Below are positions 53,064 through 62,093 of a DNA stretch of 64,000 bases, in pieces (the stretch's first letter is position 1; every line of letters starts with the position of its first letter). The DNA lies in contig CALZTY010000001.1 of assembly GCA_945829225.1 (NCBI GenBank), positions 92,434-156,433 on the forward strand, read 5' to 3'. Origin of the DNA: an uncultured Bacteroidales bacterium. GTDB lineage: Bacteria > Bacteroidota > Bacteroidia > Bacteroidales > Muribaculaceae. Position numbers and translations under genes: made by a program. The notes under the pieces are model-generated. The model saw nothing but the letters and a program-made list of their open reading frames with translations, did not search any database and had not been told where the DNA came from.

Positions 53064-54422
53064 ATGAGTACAGCAACTAAGAGAAGCCCCTGGGCTTGGA
53101 TTCCAACCCTCTACTTCGCGCAGGGCATTCCTTTCATCTTCATCAATATGGTGACGATGGTATTGTTCACCCAATTGGGTATGTCCGAGGCAGACGCTAC
53201 CCTCTACACCGGTTGGCTTTACTTGCCTTGGGTGATTAAGCCCTTCTGGGGTCCTATAGTCGATATTATTCGCACCAAGCGCTGGTGGACTGTTACTATG
53301 CAGATTTGCATCGCTGTGGGTCTGGCTGCCGTGGCATTCACCTTGCCTCTGCCCAACGCCGAACAAATCAATCAAGGTATGCCCCTGGATGCCTTTAAAG
53401 TTTGCTTGTTCTTCTACTTCCTCACCGCATTCTCATCTGCAACTCACGACATCGCATCCGATGGCTTCTATATGATTGCTCTTGATACCAATCAGCAGAG
53501 TATGTTCGTGGGCATCCGCTCGACATTCTACCGCTGTGCCAGCGTCTTCGGTCAGGGTGGCTTGGTTATGATTGCCGGCTTGCTCGAGTCTGATGTCTTC
53601 GGTGGCGACAAGGCGCTCGCTTGGAAATGGACCGTTATCGGTTGCGCTGTATTCTTCGGCATCGTTTCGCTGTGGCACTTGTTCATCCTGCCCGCTCCCG
53701 CAGCCGACCGCGCTGTCGGTGGCGACTCTGCCAAGAAGAGTGTCGGTGACATCCTTAAAGAGTTTGCCGGTTCGTTCGTTACTTTCTTCAAAAAGAAACA
53801 CGTCATTTTGGCTATGCTCTTTATGTTGCTCTACCGTCTCCCCGAGGCTCAGGTGGTCAAGTTGTGCCAGCCCTTCTTGCTCGCTTCGCGCGACGCCGGC
53901 GGTCTGGGTATGACTCCTACCGAGGTGGGCTTTGCCTACGGAACATTGGCGATTATCGGCTTGACTATCGGTGGTATCATCGGTGGTATCTGCGCCGCAA
54001 ACGGTGGCTTGCGCAAGTGGATTTGGCCTATGGCTCTCGCCACTTCGCTCAACTGCGTCGCATATATTGTCCTCTCGAACATTCAACCCGATTACTCCAC
54101 GGTTGCCGGTAAGGCTATCACATTCAGCTGCATCATCCTCGAGCAATTCGCCTATGGCTTCGGCTTCACTGCATTTATGCTCTTCATGATGTACTTTGCC
54201 GATGGTCCTTACAAGACTTCTCACTATGCCATCTGTACCGCCTTCATGGCTCTGGGTATGATGCTCCCGGGCATGGCTGCCGGTTGGATCAAGGAGTTCC
54301 TCGACAACTCTTACATTAACTTCTTCTATTGGGTTTTGGTATGTAACTTCGCTACCTGGGGCGTTACTGCCCTCGTGCGCAAGCACATCGATCCCAAGTA
54401 TGGTGCTAAGGAGAAAAAATAA
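53064..54422 (+). CDS. AmpG-like MFS muropeptide transporter
   Basis: A 452-residue major-facilitator protein with about 12-14 membrane helices. AmpG-family features are visible: the N-terminal SPWAWIPTLYFAQGIPF, GWLYLPWVIKPFWGPIVD, SSATHDIASDGFYMIALD and KLCQPFLLASRDAGGLGMTPTEVGFAYG. AmpG proteins bring GlcNAc-anhydroMurNAc peptides and related fragments into the cytoplasm. Its place between SpoIID/LytB and NamZ genes supports muropeptide transport over other MFS roles. It lies 30 bp after the SpoIID-type gene. Confidence 0.88.
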   Translation: MSTATKRSPWAWIPTLYFAQGIPFIFINMVTMVLFTQLGMSEADATLYTGWLYLPWVIKPFWGPIVDIIRTKRWWTVTMQICIAVGLAAVAFTLPLPNAEQINQGMPLDAFKVCLFFYFLTAFSSATHDIASDGFYMIALDTNQQSMFVGIRSTFYRCASVFGQGGLVMIAGLLESDVFGGDKALAWKWTVIGCAVFFGIVSLWHLFILPAPAADRAVGGDSAKKSVGDILKEFAGSFVTFFKKKHVILAMLFMLLYRLPEAQVVKLCQPFLLASRDAGGLGMTPTEVGFAYGTLAIIGLTIGGIIGGICAANGGLRKWIWPMALATSLNCVAYIVLSNIQPDYSTVAGKAITFSCIILEQFAYGFGFTAFMLFMMYFADGPYKTSHYAICTAFMALGMMLPGMAAGWIKEFLDNSYINFFYWVLVCNFATWGVTALVRKHIDPKYGAKEKK

Positions 54423-54434
54423 TCATCTTAAGAC

Positions 54435-55670
54435 ATGAAAAAGACTTTTATTGCAATATTTGCCACACTGCTCGCTCTCGGCGCGTCGGCGCAGGTAAAG
54501 CCCGGCATCGAGGTGCTCCGCGACGGTGGCTTCGCCCCCTTGCAGGGCAAGCGCGTGGGGCTTATCACCAACCCCACCGGTGTCGACAATAATCTCAAAT
54601 CTACAATTGATATTCTTCACGAGGCTCCCGGCGTGACCCTCGTCGGGCTATATGCCCCCGAGCACGGTGTGCGCGGCGATGTCCATGCCGGAGACCACGT
54701 CGACAATTCGGTCGACCCCGCTACCGGTGTCACCGTCTATTCGTGCTATGGCGCTACACGCAAGCCTACTCCCGAGATGCTCAAGGATGTCGACGTCCTC
54801 ATCTATGATATCCAAGATATCGGCTGCCGCTCTTACACCTTCATCTCCACTATGGGTGTCGCTATGGAGGCTTGCGCCGAGCAGGGCAAGCAATTCATGG
54901 TGCTCGACCGCCCCAATCCCGTGGGTGGCAACATCATTGAGGGCTGCATCGTCGAGGATTCTTGCTATTCCTTCGTCAGCCAGTTCCCCATTCCTTATTT
55001 ATATGGTATGACTCCCGGCGAGTTGGCTCAGTACCTCAATAACGAGGGCTTGCTCGCCGGTGGCGTCAAGTGCGACCTCACTGTCATTCCTATGGAGGGC
55101 TGGACTCGCGACATGGAGTTCCGTGCCACCGGTATGCCTTGGGTGCTCCCTTCGCCTCATATCCCCAACCCCGAGGCTGCCCTCTACTATCCCGTCAGCG
55201 GTATCCTCGGCGAGTTGTACTATATGAGCATCGGCGTCGGTTACACCGAGCCCTTCAAGCTCTTCTGCGCTCCTTGGATTGACGCTCTGGATTTTGCCAA
55301 GCGCATGAATGCTCTCGAGTTGCCCGGTCTCAAGTTCCGTCCCATCAACATCAAACCCTTCTATTCCACCGGCAAGGGCGAAAATCTTGCCGGCGTCGAG
55401 GTTTACATCACCGACAAGAATGTCGCTCCGCTGTCGCTCACGCAGTTCTATGTGATGCAGGAACTCGCCGCCATGTACCCCGAGCATGCAGCCTTCACCG
55501 AGGGCAATGCCGACCCCGGGCGCTTCAATATGTTCGACAAGGTGTGCGGTAGCAAGGAAATCCGCCGCCGCTTTGCCGCAACTTATCAAGTCGCCGATAT
55601 TATTGACTATTGGAACAAGGACGTAGAGTCGTTCCGCGCCGCTTCGTCCAAGTATTATCTCTACAAGTAA
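54435..55670 (+). CDS. DUF1343 protein, NamZ-type exo-beta-N-acetylmuramidase
   Basis: A 411-residue protein with a Sec signal peptide (MKKTFIAIFATLLALGASAQ). The DUF1343 family (glycoside hydrolase family of NamZ) removes MurNAc from the non-reducing end of peptidoglycan fragments. Family hallmarks: GKRVGLITNPTGVDNNL, LYAPEHGVRGD, VYSCYGATRKPTPEMLKDVDVLIYDIQDIGCRSYTF, and LDRPNPVGG. It is most likely periplasmic. With the transporter and MurK/MurQ it forms a MurNAc release, import and catabolism chain. The specific activity is inferred from the family and the operon. Confidence 0.88.
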   Translation: MKKTFIAIFATLLALGASAQVKPGIEVLRDGGFAPLQGKRVGLITNPTGVDNNLKSTIDILHEAPGVTLVGLYAPEHGVRGDVHAGDHVDNSVDPATGVTVYSCYGATRKPTPEMLKDVDVLIYDIQDIGCRSYTFISTMGVAMEACAEQGKQFMVLDRPNPVGGNIIEGCIVEDSCYSFVSQFPIPYLYGMTPGELAQYLNNEGLLAGGVKCDLTVIPMEGWTRDMEFRATGMPWVLPSPHIPNPEAALYYPVSGILGELYYMSIGVGYTEPFKLFCAPWIDALDFAKRMNALELPGLKFRPINIKPFYSTGKGENLAGVEVYITDKNVAPLSLTQFYVMQELAAMYPEHAAFTEGNADPGRFNMFDKVCGSKEIRRRFAATYQVADIIDYWNKDVESFRAASSKYYLYK

Positions 55671-55685
55671 TTATCCATCACTCCA

Positions 55686-58508
55686 ATGACCGATTCACCA
55701 CTTTACAACCGATTTGTAGCCGTCGTAGAAAAATTCATTCCACGCGAGCGCATATATACCGATGAATTGCGCACCTTGGCATGGGGTACCGACGCCGGTT
55801 TTTACCGCATGATACCCCAAGTGGTAGTGCGCGTGAAGGACGAGACCGAGGTGTCACGCCTCCTACAGGCTGCCACGGCGATGGAAATCCCGGTGACCTT
55901 CCGTGCCTCGGGCACCAGCCTCTCCGGACAAGCCGTCACCGACTCGGTGTTGGTGGTGGTCGATCGGTCGTGGGACCAATTTGAGGTGTCGCCTGATGCC
56001 TCGCTCATCACCATGCAGCCCGGCATCCTCGGGCAGGAGGCGTCGGACATCCTCGCGCCTTATGGGCGTATGTTTGCTCCTGACCCCGCCTCCAAGAAGT
56101 CGGCGACTGTCGGCGGTATCATCATGAACAATGCCTCGGGCATGAACTGTGGCACACATGCCAATAGCGAGCATGTGCTGCAGTCTATGCGCGTCGTGCT
56201 CTCCGATGGCACCATCCTCGATACCGGCGATGAGGCGTCGCGCGAGAAATTCCGCCAAAGCCATGCCTCGCTCTTGGAGAAAATCGAGGAAATCCGCCGC
56301 ATCATTGTCGACGACGAGGCTCTCGCCGAGCGTATCCGTTACAAGTACTCCATTAAGAATGTGATGGGTCTCAACCTCCTTCCTTTCGTGGAGTTTACCG
56401 ACCCCTTCGACATCATCGCGCATGTCATGGTGGGTAGCGAGGGTACTCTTGGTTTTATGAGCAAGGCTACTTGCCGCACTTCTCACCTGTACACGCACAA
56501 AGCATCGGCGATGCTCTATTTCAGCGACATCGCCGATGCTTGCCGCTGCGTGGTGGCGCTCAAGAAGGGCGCTCCGGTGTTCTCCTGCGAGTTGCTCGAC
56601 AGCAAGTCGCTCGCCAGCGTCAACGACCCCACAGGCACCGGGCTTACCGCCCTGTTGCTTGATACTCAAGCCGATACTGACGAGGAGTTGCAGTCAAATA
56701 TCCGCGACATTATGGCGGTGGTCGACACCTTCACTCTCTTCAAGGAGGCTCACTTCTCCACCGACGCCGAGGAGACTGCCGCATGGTGGTCGCTCCGCTC
56801 GGGCATATTCCCCTCGGTGGGCGGTACACGCCCCATCGGCTCCACAGCCCTCATCGAGGATATTGCCTTCCACATTGATGACCTCCCCACAGCGACAGTT
56901 GAGCTGTTAAAAATTCTTAAAGAATGTGGCTATGAGGATGCTTGCATCTATGGTCATGCTCTCGAGGGTAACTACCACTTTATCATCGCTCAATCGTTTG
57001 AGACTCAAGCCGATATAGACAAATATCACCACTTGATGGAGCAAATCTGCGCCTTGGTGGTTGACCGCTACGACGGCTCGCTCAAAGCCGAGCACGGTGC
57101 CGGTCGCAACATGGCGCCCTTTGTTCACCGCGAGTGGGGCGATAAAGCCTTCGGGCTTATGCGCCGCATCAAGGACCTATTTGACCCGCAGGATATCCTC
57201 AATCGCGGAGTTATCTTCAATGACGATCCCGAGTGCTTCATCAAGGGTATCAAGGAGTTACCCCCTCTGCATCCCTTGGTCGACAAGTGCATCGAGTGTG
57301 GCTTCTGCGAGCCCAATTGTGTAAGTTGCGGTCTCACTCTCTCGGCTCGTCAGCGCACGGTCATTCTGCGCGAAATCGCTCGCCTCAAGGCGCTCGGAGA
57401 TGAGGCAAGCCTCGCTCGTGCCGCTCGCCTCGCCAAGGACTTCAAATACCTCGGCAACGCTACCTGTGCCGGCGACGGCTTATGCTCTACTTCTTGCCCC
57501 ATGGGCATTAACACCGGCGAGATGATTCACGTAGTCCGCGAGCAAGCGCTCCCGCAAGGCTCTTTCGGCTACAAAGTGGGCAACTTCGCCGCTCGTCACC
57601 TCAATGGCATCACCAAGGGGCTACGCCTCGCTCTCGGAGCCGCCAATGTCACTCACAAGGTCATCGGCGACAAGGGCGTCACAGTAGCGGGTAGGGCGCT
57701 CCACAGCCTCGGATTGCCTCTGTGGACTCCCGCGCTGCCCAAGCCGGTGTGCCCTTGCAAGGCTCTCAAGACTGAACAACCTGATAGCGAGCGCATCGTC
57801 GTTTACCTCCCATCATGCATCAACCGCACCATGGGCACTTCTGCCGAAAAAGGCTCTGCCGACAAACCCCTCATGGAAGCTATGCTCGCCCTGTGCAACA
57901 AGGCGGGTTACCGTATCATTTTCCCCGAAAATATGGGCAAACTCTGTTGCGGTATGATTTGGGAGAGCAAGGGAATGCCCGACATCGCCGACCGCATGAC
58001 TGCCGAGACCGAGCAGGCGTTGCTCAAGGCTTCGCAAAACGGCAAATATCCCGTGCTATGTGACCAGAGCCCCTGCTTGCACCGCATGCGCGAGCATATC
58101 AAGAGTATGAAACTATACGAGCCCGCCGAGTTCATCGCTACTTTCCTGGCTCCGCACTTGACATTCACTCCCGACGACACCCCCATCGCTGTGCATGTCA
58201 CTTGCTCGACTCGTCGCATGGGCTTGGCTTCGGTCATCGTCGACTTGGCACGTCGTTGCTCCACCAATGTCACCGTGCCTGCCGCCGTCGGTTGCTGCGG
58301 CTTCGCCGGCGACAAGGGCTTCACTCATCCCGAATTGAACGCTTGGGGTCTGCGTCACCTCAAGCCGGCTCTCGCCAAGGCGGGTGTCGTCACCGGATAC
58401 TCCAACTCGCGCACCTGCGAGATCGGTCTCACCAACAACTCGGGCATCCCCTACAAGTCTATCGTTTATTTGGTCAACGACCACACCAAGCCTGTAAACG
58501 ACAAATAA
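55686..58508 (+). CDS. FAD-binding and Fe-S oxidoreductase, D-lactate dehydrogenase-like (GlcD-GlcF fusion type)
   Basis: A 940-residue cytoplasmic-side fusion. Residues about 20-500 are a PCMH/FAD-binding oxidase (TFRASGTSLSGQAVTD; AKKSATVGGIIMNNASGMN-like SKKSATVGG region; C-terminal cap with GHALEGNYHFII). Two iron-sulfur motifs follow: CIECGFCEPNC (from Cys535) and CAGDGLCSTSCP. The C-terminal half has CCG-type motifs (LCCGMIWESKG, GCCGFAGDKG), as in GlcF/LutA. Such proteins oxidise D-2-hydroxyacids, commonly D-lactate, and pass electrons to quinone. MurQ, four genes on, releases D-lactate, which makes D-lactate the best-supported substrate. Confidence 0.86.
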   Translation: MTDSPLYNRFVAVVEKFIPRERIYTDELRTLAWGTDAGFYRMIPQVVVRVKDETEVSRLLQAATAMEIPVTFRASGTSLSGQAVTDSVLVVVDRSWDQFEVSPDASLITMQPGILGQEASDILAPYGRMFAPDPASKKSATVGGIIMNNASGMNCGTHANSEHVLQSMRVVLSDGTILDTGDEASREKFRQSHASLLEKIEEIRRIIVDDEALAERIRYKYSIKNVMGLNLLPFVEFTDPFDIIAHVMVGSEGTLGFMSKATCRTSHLYTHKASAMLYFSDIADACRCVVALKKGAPVFSCELLDSKSLASVNDPTGTGLTALLLDTQADTDEELQSNIRDIMAVVDTFTLFKEAHFSTDAEETAAWWSLRSGIFPSVGGTRPIGSTALIEDIAFHIDDLPTATVELLKILKECGYEDACIYGHALEGNYHFIIAQSFETQADIDKYHHLMEQICALVVDRYDGSLKAEHGAGRNMAPFVHREWGDKAFGLMRRIKDLFDPQDILNRGVIFNDDPECFIKGIKELPPLHPLVDKCIECGFCEPNCVSCGLTLSARQRTVILREIARLKALGDEASLARAARLAKDFKYLGNATCAGDGLCSTSCPMGINTGEMIHVVREQALPQGSFGYKVGNFAARHLNGITKGLRLALGAANVTHKVIGDKGVTVAGRALHSLGLPLWTPALPKPVCPCKALKTEQPDSERIVVYLPSCINRTMGTSAEKGSADKPLMEAMLALCNKAGYRIIFPENMGKLCCGMIWESKGMPDIADRMTAETEQALLKASQNGKYPVLCDQSPCLHRMREHIKSMKLYEPAEFIATFLAPHLTFTPDDTPIAVHVTCSTRRMGLASVIVDLARRCSTNVTVPAAVGCCGFAGDKGFTHPELNAWGLRHLKPALAKAGVVTGYSNSRTCEIGLTNNSGIPYKSIVYLVNDHTKPVNDK

Positions 58509-58527
58509 TCACAATTAACTATAACCT

Positions 58528-59718
58528 ATGGCAACTAACCCTTCAAAACCATCACAACGATTGCTTGCCCTCGACATACTGCGCGGTATCACTATCGCCG
58601 GTATGATTATGGTCAACAATCCCGGCTCGTGGGGGCACATTTACGCTCCGCTCGAACATGCTGCGTGGAATGGATTGACGCCCACCGACTTGGTCTTCCC
58701 ATTCTTCATGTTCATCATGGGTGTATCTACCTATTTCTCGCTGCGACGGTACAACTTCAAGTTGTCGGCAGCAGCAGCGTTGAAGATTTTGCGCCGCTCC
58801 GTGGTGATTTTCCTCATCGGCTGGGCTATCGGCTGGTTTGGCATCACCCTCCGCGGAATTATCAACAGTGATATGTCCCTGTGGGATGCCGCTACCAATG
58901 TCGGTCACCTGCGCTTCCTGGGCGTCATGCCGCGCTTGGCTATCTGCTACGGTGTCGGCTCTCTAATGGCTCTGCTCCTGCACAGCCGTGTCAAGCGCAT
59001 CGCTTGGGCTATCGGGCTCATCTTGGTCACTTACACCATCATTCTGCTCTGCGGCAACGGCTACGAGTTCTCAACCTCCAACATCATCTCTGTCGTCGAC
59101 CACAAGGTCCTCGGCGCCGACCACATGTATGCCGACACCATCGACGGCGTGACCCTCAAATTTGACCCCGAGGGCTTGCTCAGCACTCTCCCCGCTATCG
59201 CCCACATGCTCATCGGCTTCATCTGCGGCTCGTGGATTATTTCTTTAAAAGACAACAGAGATAGAATTAATCGTTTGTTTATTTTAGGAACTATTCTTAC
59301 CTTTGTAGGCTTGTTATTATCCTATGGCTTGCCCATCAACAAGAAGATTTGGTCGCCCACATTCGTGCTCACCACCTGTGGTCTCGCCTCGAGTTTCTTG
59401 GGCTTGTTGATATGGATAATCGACATCAAGGGCAAGAAACGTTGGTGCCGCTTCTTCGAGGTCTTTGGCATCAACCCCTTGTTCCTCTACTGCCTTGGCG
59501 CAGTCCTCTCTATCCTCATCGGCACCATCAGCGTGCCTTGGGAGCTTGCCGAGAGCGGCTTTACCTCCCTCAAGGGCTATATCTACAACGGCATCCTCAT
59601 GCCGGCTTGTGCCGACGATGCCACTCTGGCATCCTTGGCGTTTGCCCTCCTTTTCGTGATTGTTAACTGGCTCGTCGGCCTCATTTTATACAAGAAAAAA
59701 ATATACATAAAGATATGA
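58528..59718 (+). CDS. DUF5009/NagX-like membrane acyltransferase (HGSNAT family)
   Basis: A 396-residue membrane protein with about ten helices and the COG4299 start LLALDILRGITIAGMIMVNNPGSW followed by HAAWNGLTPTDLVFPFFMFIMG. The superfamily includes human heparan-alpha-glucosaminide N-acetyltransferase, which acetylates glucosamine across the membrane, and NagX proteins of bacterial GlcNAc gene clusters. Here it could acetylate amino sugars or move them. Codons for about residues 236-265 (bases 59235-59323) are abruptly A+T-rich within an otherwise G+C-rich gene. It overlaps the kinase gene by 4 bp. Confidence 0.85.
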   Translation: MATNPSKPSQRLLALDILRGITIAGMIMVNNPGSWGHIYAPLEHAAWNGLTPTDLVFPFFMFIMGVSTYFSLRRYNFKLSAAAALKILRRSVVIFLIGWAIGWFGITLRGIINSDMSLWDAATNVGHLRFLGVMPRLAICYGVGSLMALLLHSRVKRIAWAIGLILVTYTIILLCGNGYEFSTSNIISVVDHKVLGADHMYADTIDGVTLKFDPEGLLSTLPAIAHMLIGFICGSWIISLKDNRDRINRLFILGTILTFVGLLLSYGLPINKKIWSPTFVLTTCGLASSFLGLLIWIIDIKGKKRWCRFFEVFGINPLFLYCLGAVLSILIGTISVPWELAESGFTSLKGYIYNGILMPACADDATLASLAFALLFVIVNWLVGLILYKKKIYIKI

Positions 59719-60557
59719 TTCTTATAGCAGACTGTGGCAGCACCAAGATTGACTGGTGTCTGCTGGATAATGGAAAAGTAGAGAAGCAAGTGTTCACCCT
59801 CGGCATGAATGCAGTGATGCTCACCGAGGAGGAGATGCGCACATGCATCGCCGAAGAACTCGTCCCCGAATTGGCTGGTTTCCCCGTCGCCGAGGTTTAC
59901 TTCTACGGCGCCGGTTGCATCAGCGATGAAGTATGTGGCAACGTGGCTCGTGCCATCGGTGCCAACTTCCCCGACGCCACCACCATCGAGGTCCACACCG
60001 ACCTCCTCGCCGCCGCGCGAGCCCTCTGTGGCCGTCAGCCCGGCATCGCTTGCATCATGGGCACCGGCTCCAACTCGTGTTACTACGACGGCAACGTCAT
60101 CTGTGATAACGTCTCCCCACTGGGTTACATCCTCGGTGACGAAGGCTCGGGTGCCGTCCTCGGCAAGATTCTCATCGGCGATATCCTCAAAAATCAACTC
60201 CCCGCCGACCTCTGCGCCAAGTTCCTCAAGCAGTACGACCTCGACCGACTCACCATCATTCGTCGCGTATACAAGGAGCCCCAGGGCAATCGCTTCCTCG
60301 CTTCGGTCACTCCGTTCCTCATCGAGAATATCGACCGCCCCGAGGTGCACGATCTCGTCCTCAACTCCTTCAAGGCGTTCTTCAAGCGCAATATCCTCCA
60401 ATACAAGGATTATGATAAACTCAGCGTCAACTTCATCGGCTCCATCGCCCACTACTACCGCCCCGTCCTCGAGGAGGCTGCCGCTGCTATGGGCTGCCAC
60501 GTTGGCACCATCATCAAGAGCCCTATGGAGGGTCTCATCAAGTTCCACACCGCATAA
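59715..60557 (+). CDS. murK: MurNAc/GlcNAc kinase (BadF/BadG ATPase family, MurK-like)
   Basis: A 280-residue ASKHA-fold kinase: MILIADCGSTKIDW (phosphate 1 loop), IACIMGTGSNSCYYDG (about residues 113-128, catalytic and phosphate region) and GDEGSGAVLG. Family members phosphorylate GlcNAc and/or MurNAc at O6. In a cluster with MurQ and NamZ, a MurK role on MurNAc is expected, giving MurNAc-6-phosphate for the etherase. The start overlaps the upstream stop (ATGA). Preference for MurNAc over GlcNAc is inferred. Confidence 0.87.
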   Translation: MILIADCGSTKIDWCLLDNGKVEKQVFTLGMNAVMLTEEEMRTCIAEELVPELAGFPVAEVYFYGAGCISDEVCGNVARAIGANFPDATTIEVHTDLLAAARALCGRQPGIACIMGTGSNSCYYDGNVICDNVSPLGYILGDEGSGAVLGKILIGDILKNQLPADLCAKFLKQYDLDRLTIIRRVYKEPQGNRFLASVTPFLIENIDRPEVHDLVLNSFKAFFKRNILQYKDYDKLSVNFIGSIAHYYRPVLEEAAAAMGCHVGTIIKSPMEGLIKFHTA

Positions 60558-60584
60558 TATCACTCTTAACACAATTATAACAAC

Positions 60585-61406
60585 ATGGCATTTGTAAAAA
60601 TCAGCGAGCAACCTTCGCTATACAACGACCTCGAGAAGAAGAGCGTCAGCGAAATCTTGCACGACATCAACAATGAAGATAAGAAAGTGGCTCTCGCCGT
60701 TGAGAAAGCCATCCCGCAAATCGAGAAATTAGTAACCGAGATAGTAGCCCGCATGAAGAAGGGCGGCCGCATCTTCTACATGGGTGCCGGCACTTCGGGT
60801 CGTCTCGGCGTCCTTGACGCCTCCGAGATACCCCCGACATTCGGTATGGACCCCTCATGGGTAATCGGTCTGATCGCCGGCGGCGACATCGCCCTGCGCA
60901 ACGCTGTCGAGAATGCCGAGGATGACACTCACCAAGGCTGGCACGACCTCGAGAAGTTCAACATCAACGACAAGGATACCGTTATCGGCATCGCCGCCTC
61001 GGGCACCACTCCATATGTCATCGGCGCACTCAACGACTGCCGCGAGCATGGCATCCTCACCGCTGCCATCACTTCCAATCCCGATGCTCCCGTGAGCCAG
61101 GCTGCTGATATCGCCATCGAGATGATCGTCGGTCCCGAATATGTCACCGGCTCCTCGCGCATGAAGTCGGGCACGGGACAGAAGATGATCTGCAATATGA
61201 TCTCGACTTCGGTAATGATCAAGATGGGGCGCGTCAAGGGCAACAGGATGGTGAATATGCAACTCACCAATGCCAAGTTGGTCGACCGCGGCACACGCAT
61301 GGTCATGGACGAGCTCGGCATGGAGTATGACGAGGCTAAGCGTCTCCTCCTCATGCACGGCTCGGTCAAGAACGCTATCGATGCTTATCGCGAATCCGAA
61401 CAATAA
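60585..61406 (+). CDS. murQ: N-acetylmuramic acid 6-phosphate etherase
   Basis: A 273-residue SIS-domain enzyme that splits the lactyl ether of MurNAc-6-phosphate into GlcNAc-6-phosphate and D-lactate. The SIS motif GAGTSGRLG is at 68-76, with the general-acid glutamate expected at Glu81 in the following DASEIPPTFG, and IAASGTTPYVIGAL and GPEYVTGSSRMKSGTGQKM further on. Length is slightly shorter than the E. coli enzyme. It lies 27 bp after the kinase gene. Confidence 0.95.
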   Translation: MAFVKISEQPSLYNDLEKKSVSEILHDINNEDKKVALAVEKAIPQIEKLVTEIVARMKKGGRIFYMGAGTSGRLGVLDASEIPPTFGMDPSWVIGLIAGGDIALRNAVENAEDDTHQGWHDLEKFNINDKDTVIGIAASGTTPYVIGALNDCREHGILTAAITSNPDAPVSQAADIAIEMIVGPEYVTGSSRMKSGTGQKMICNMISTSVMIKMGRVKGNRMVNMQLTNAKLVDRGTRMVMDELGMEYDEAKRLLLMHGSVKNAIDAYRESEQ

Positions 61407-61415
61407 CCCCTCGCG

Positions 61416-62093
61416 ATGAAGTTTAAGTATATCCTCTCAATGGCTCTGGCTGCTGCGTGCTCGTGGTGCGCGGCAGCCCAAGATGCCCCAGCCAAGCCCA
61501 AGTACACCGAGTTGTACTATCAACGTGCCTCGTTGTTCAACATCCTCGGCGTGGACTCCACTCAGATTGTATTCCTGGGCAATAGCCTCACTCACGGCTG
61601 CGAGTGGCACGAGTTGCTCGGCATGCCCAATGTGGTCAACCGCGGCATCAACGGCGACGTCGTCGCCGGCATCCGCGAGCGCGTCGGCTCGGTGGTTGCC
61701 GGGCATCCCGCCAAGATTTTCCTCCTCACCGGTGCCAATGATGTCTCGCACGACCTCAGTGCCGACTCTATCGCCACCGCTGTGGGCGAGCTTATCGACT
61801 TTATCCAAGCCGAGACCCCCTCGACACGCATCTATCTGCAGTCGATGTTGCCCATCAACAACTCCTTCGAGCGCTACAAGAAACTCTTCGGCAAGGAGCA
61901 AGTCATTCGCGACATCAATGTGCGCCTCGAGAGCATTGCCCGCGAGAAGCAAGTCACTTGGATCAACCTGTATCCCTATTTCTGTGATGCCGATGGAAAT
62001 CTGCGTCGCGAATTGACCAACGACGGCTTGCACCTCCTCGGTCCCGGATACCTCGTCTGGCGAGATATCGTTCTTCCATACGTTCTCGAATGA
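61416..62093 (+). CDS. Exported SGNH/GDSL hydrolase
   Basis: A 225-residue protein with a signal peptide (MKFKYILSMALAAACSWCAA). The SGNH blocks are present: VFLGNSLTHG (nucleophile Ser57), NRGINGD (oxyanion glycine), LLTGANDV (Asn108) and DGLHLLGPGY (Asp/His near the C-terminus). This is the acetyl-esterase type of the superfamily. In this operon, removal of O-acetyl groups from peptidoglycan MurNAc before NamZ or MurQ action is a reasonable hypothesis, but sialate or other ester substrates are possible. It lies 9 bp after murQ and overlaps the antiporter gene by 4 bp. Confidence 0.86.
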   Translation: MKFKYILSMALAAACSWCAAAQDAPAKPKYTELYYQRASLFNILGVDSTQIVFLGNSLTHGCEWHELLGMPNVVNRGINGDVVAGIRERVGSVVAGHPAKIFLLTGANDVSHDLSADSIATAVGELIDFIQAETPSTRIYLQSMLPINNSFERYKKLFGKEQVIRDINVRLESIAREKQVTWINLYPYFCDADGNLRRELTNDGLHLLGPGYLVWRDIVLPYVLE

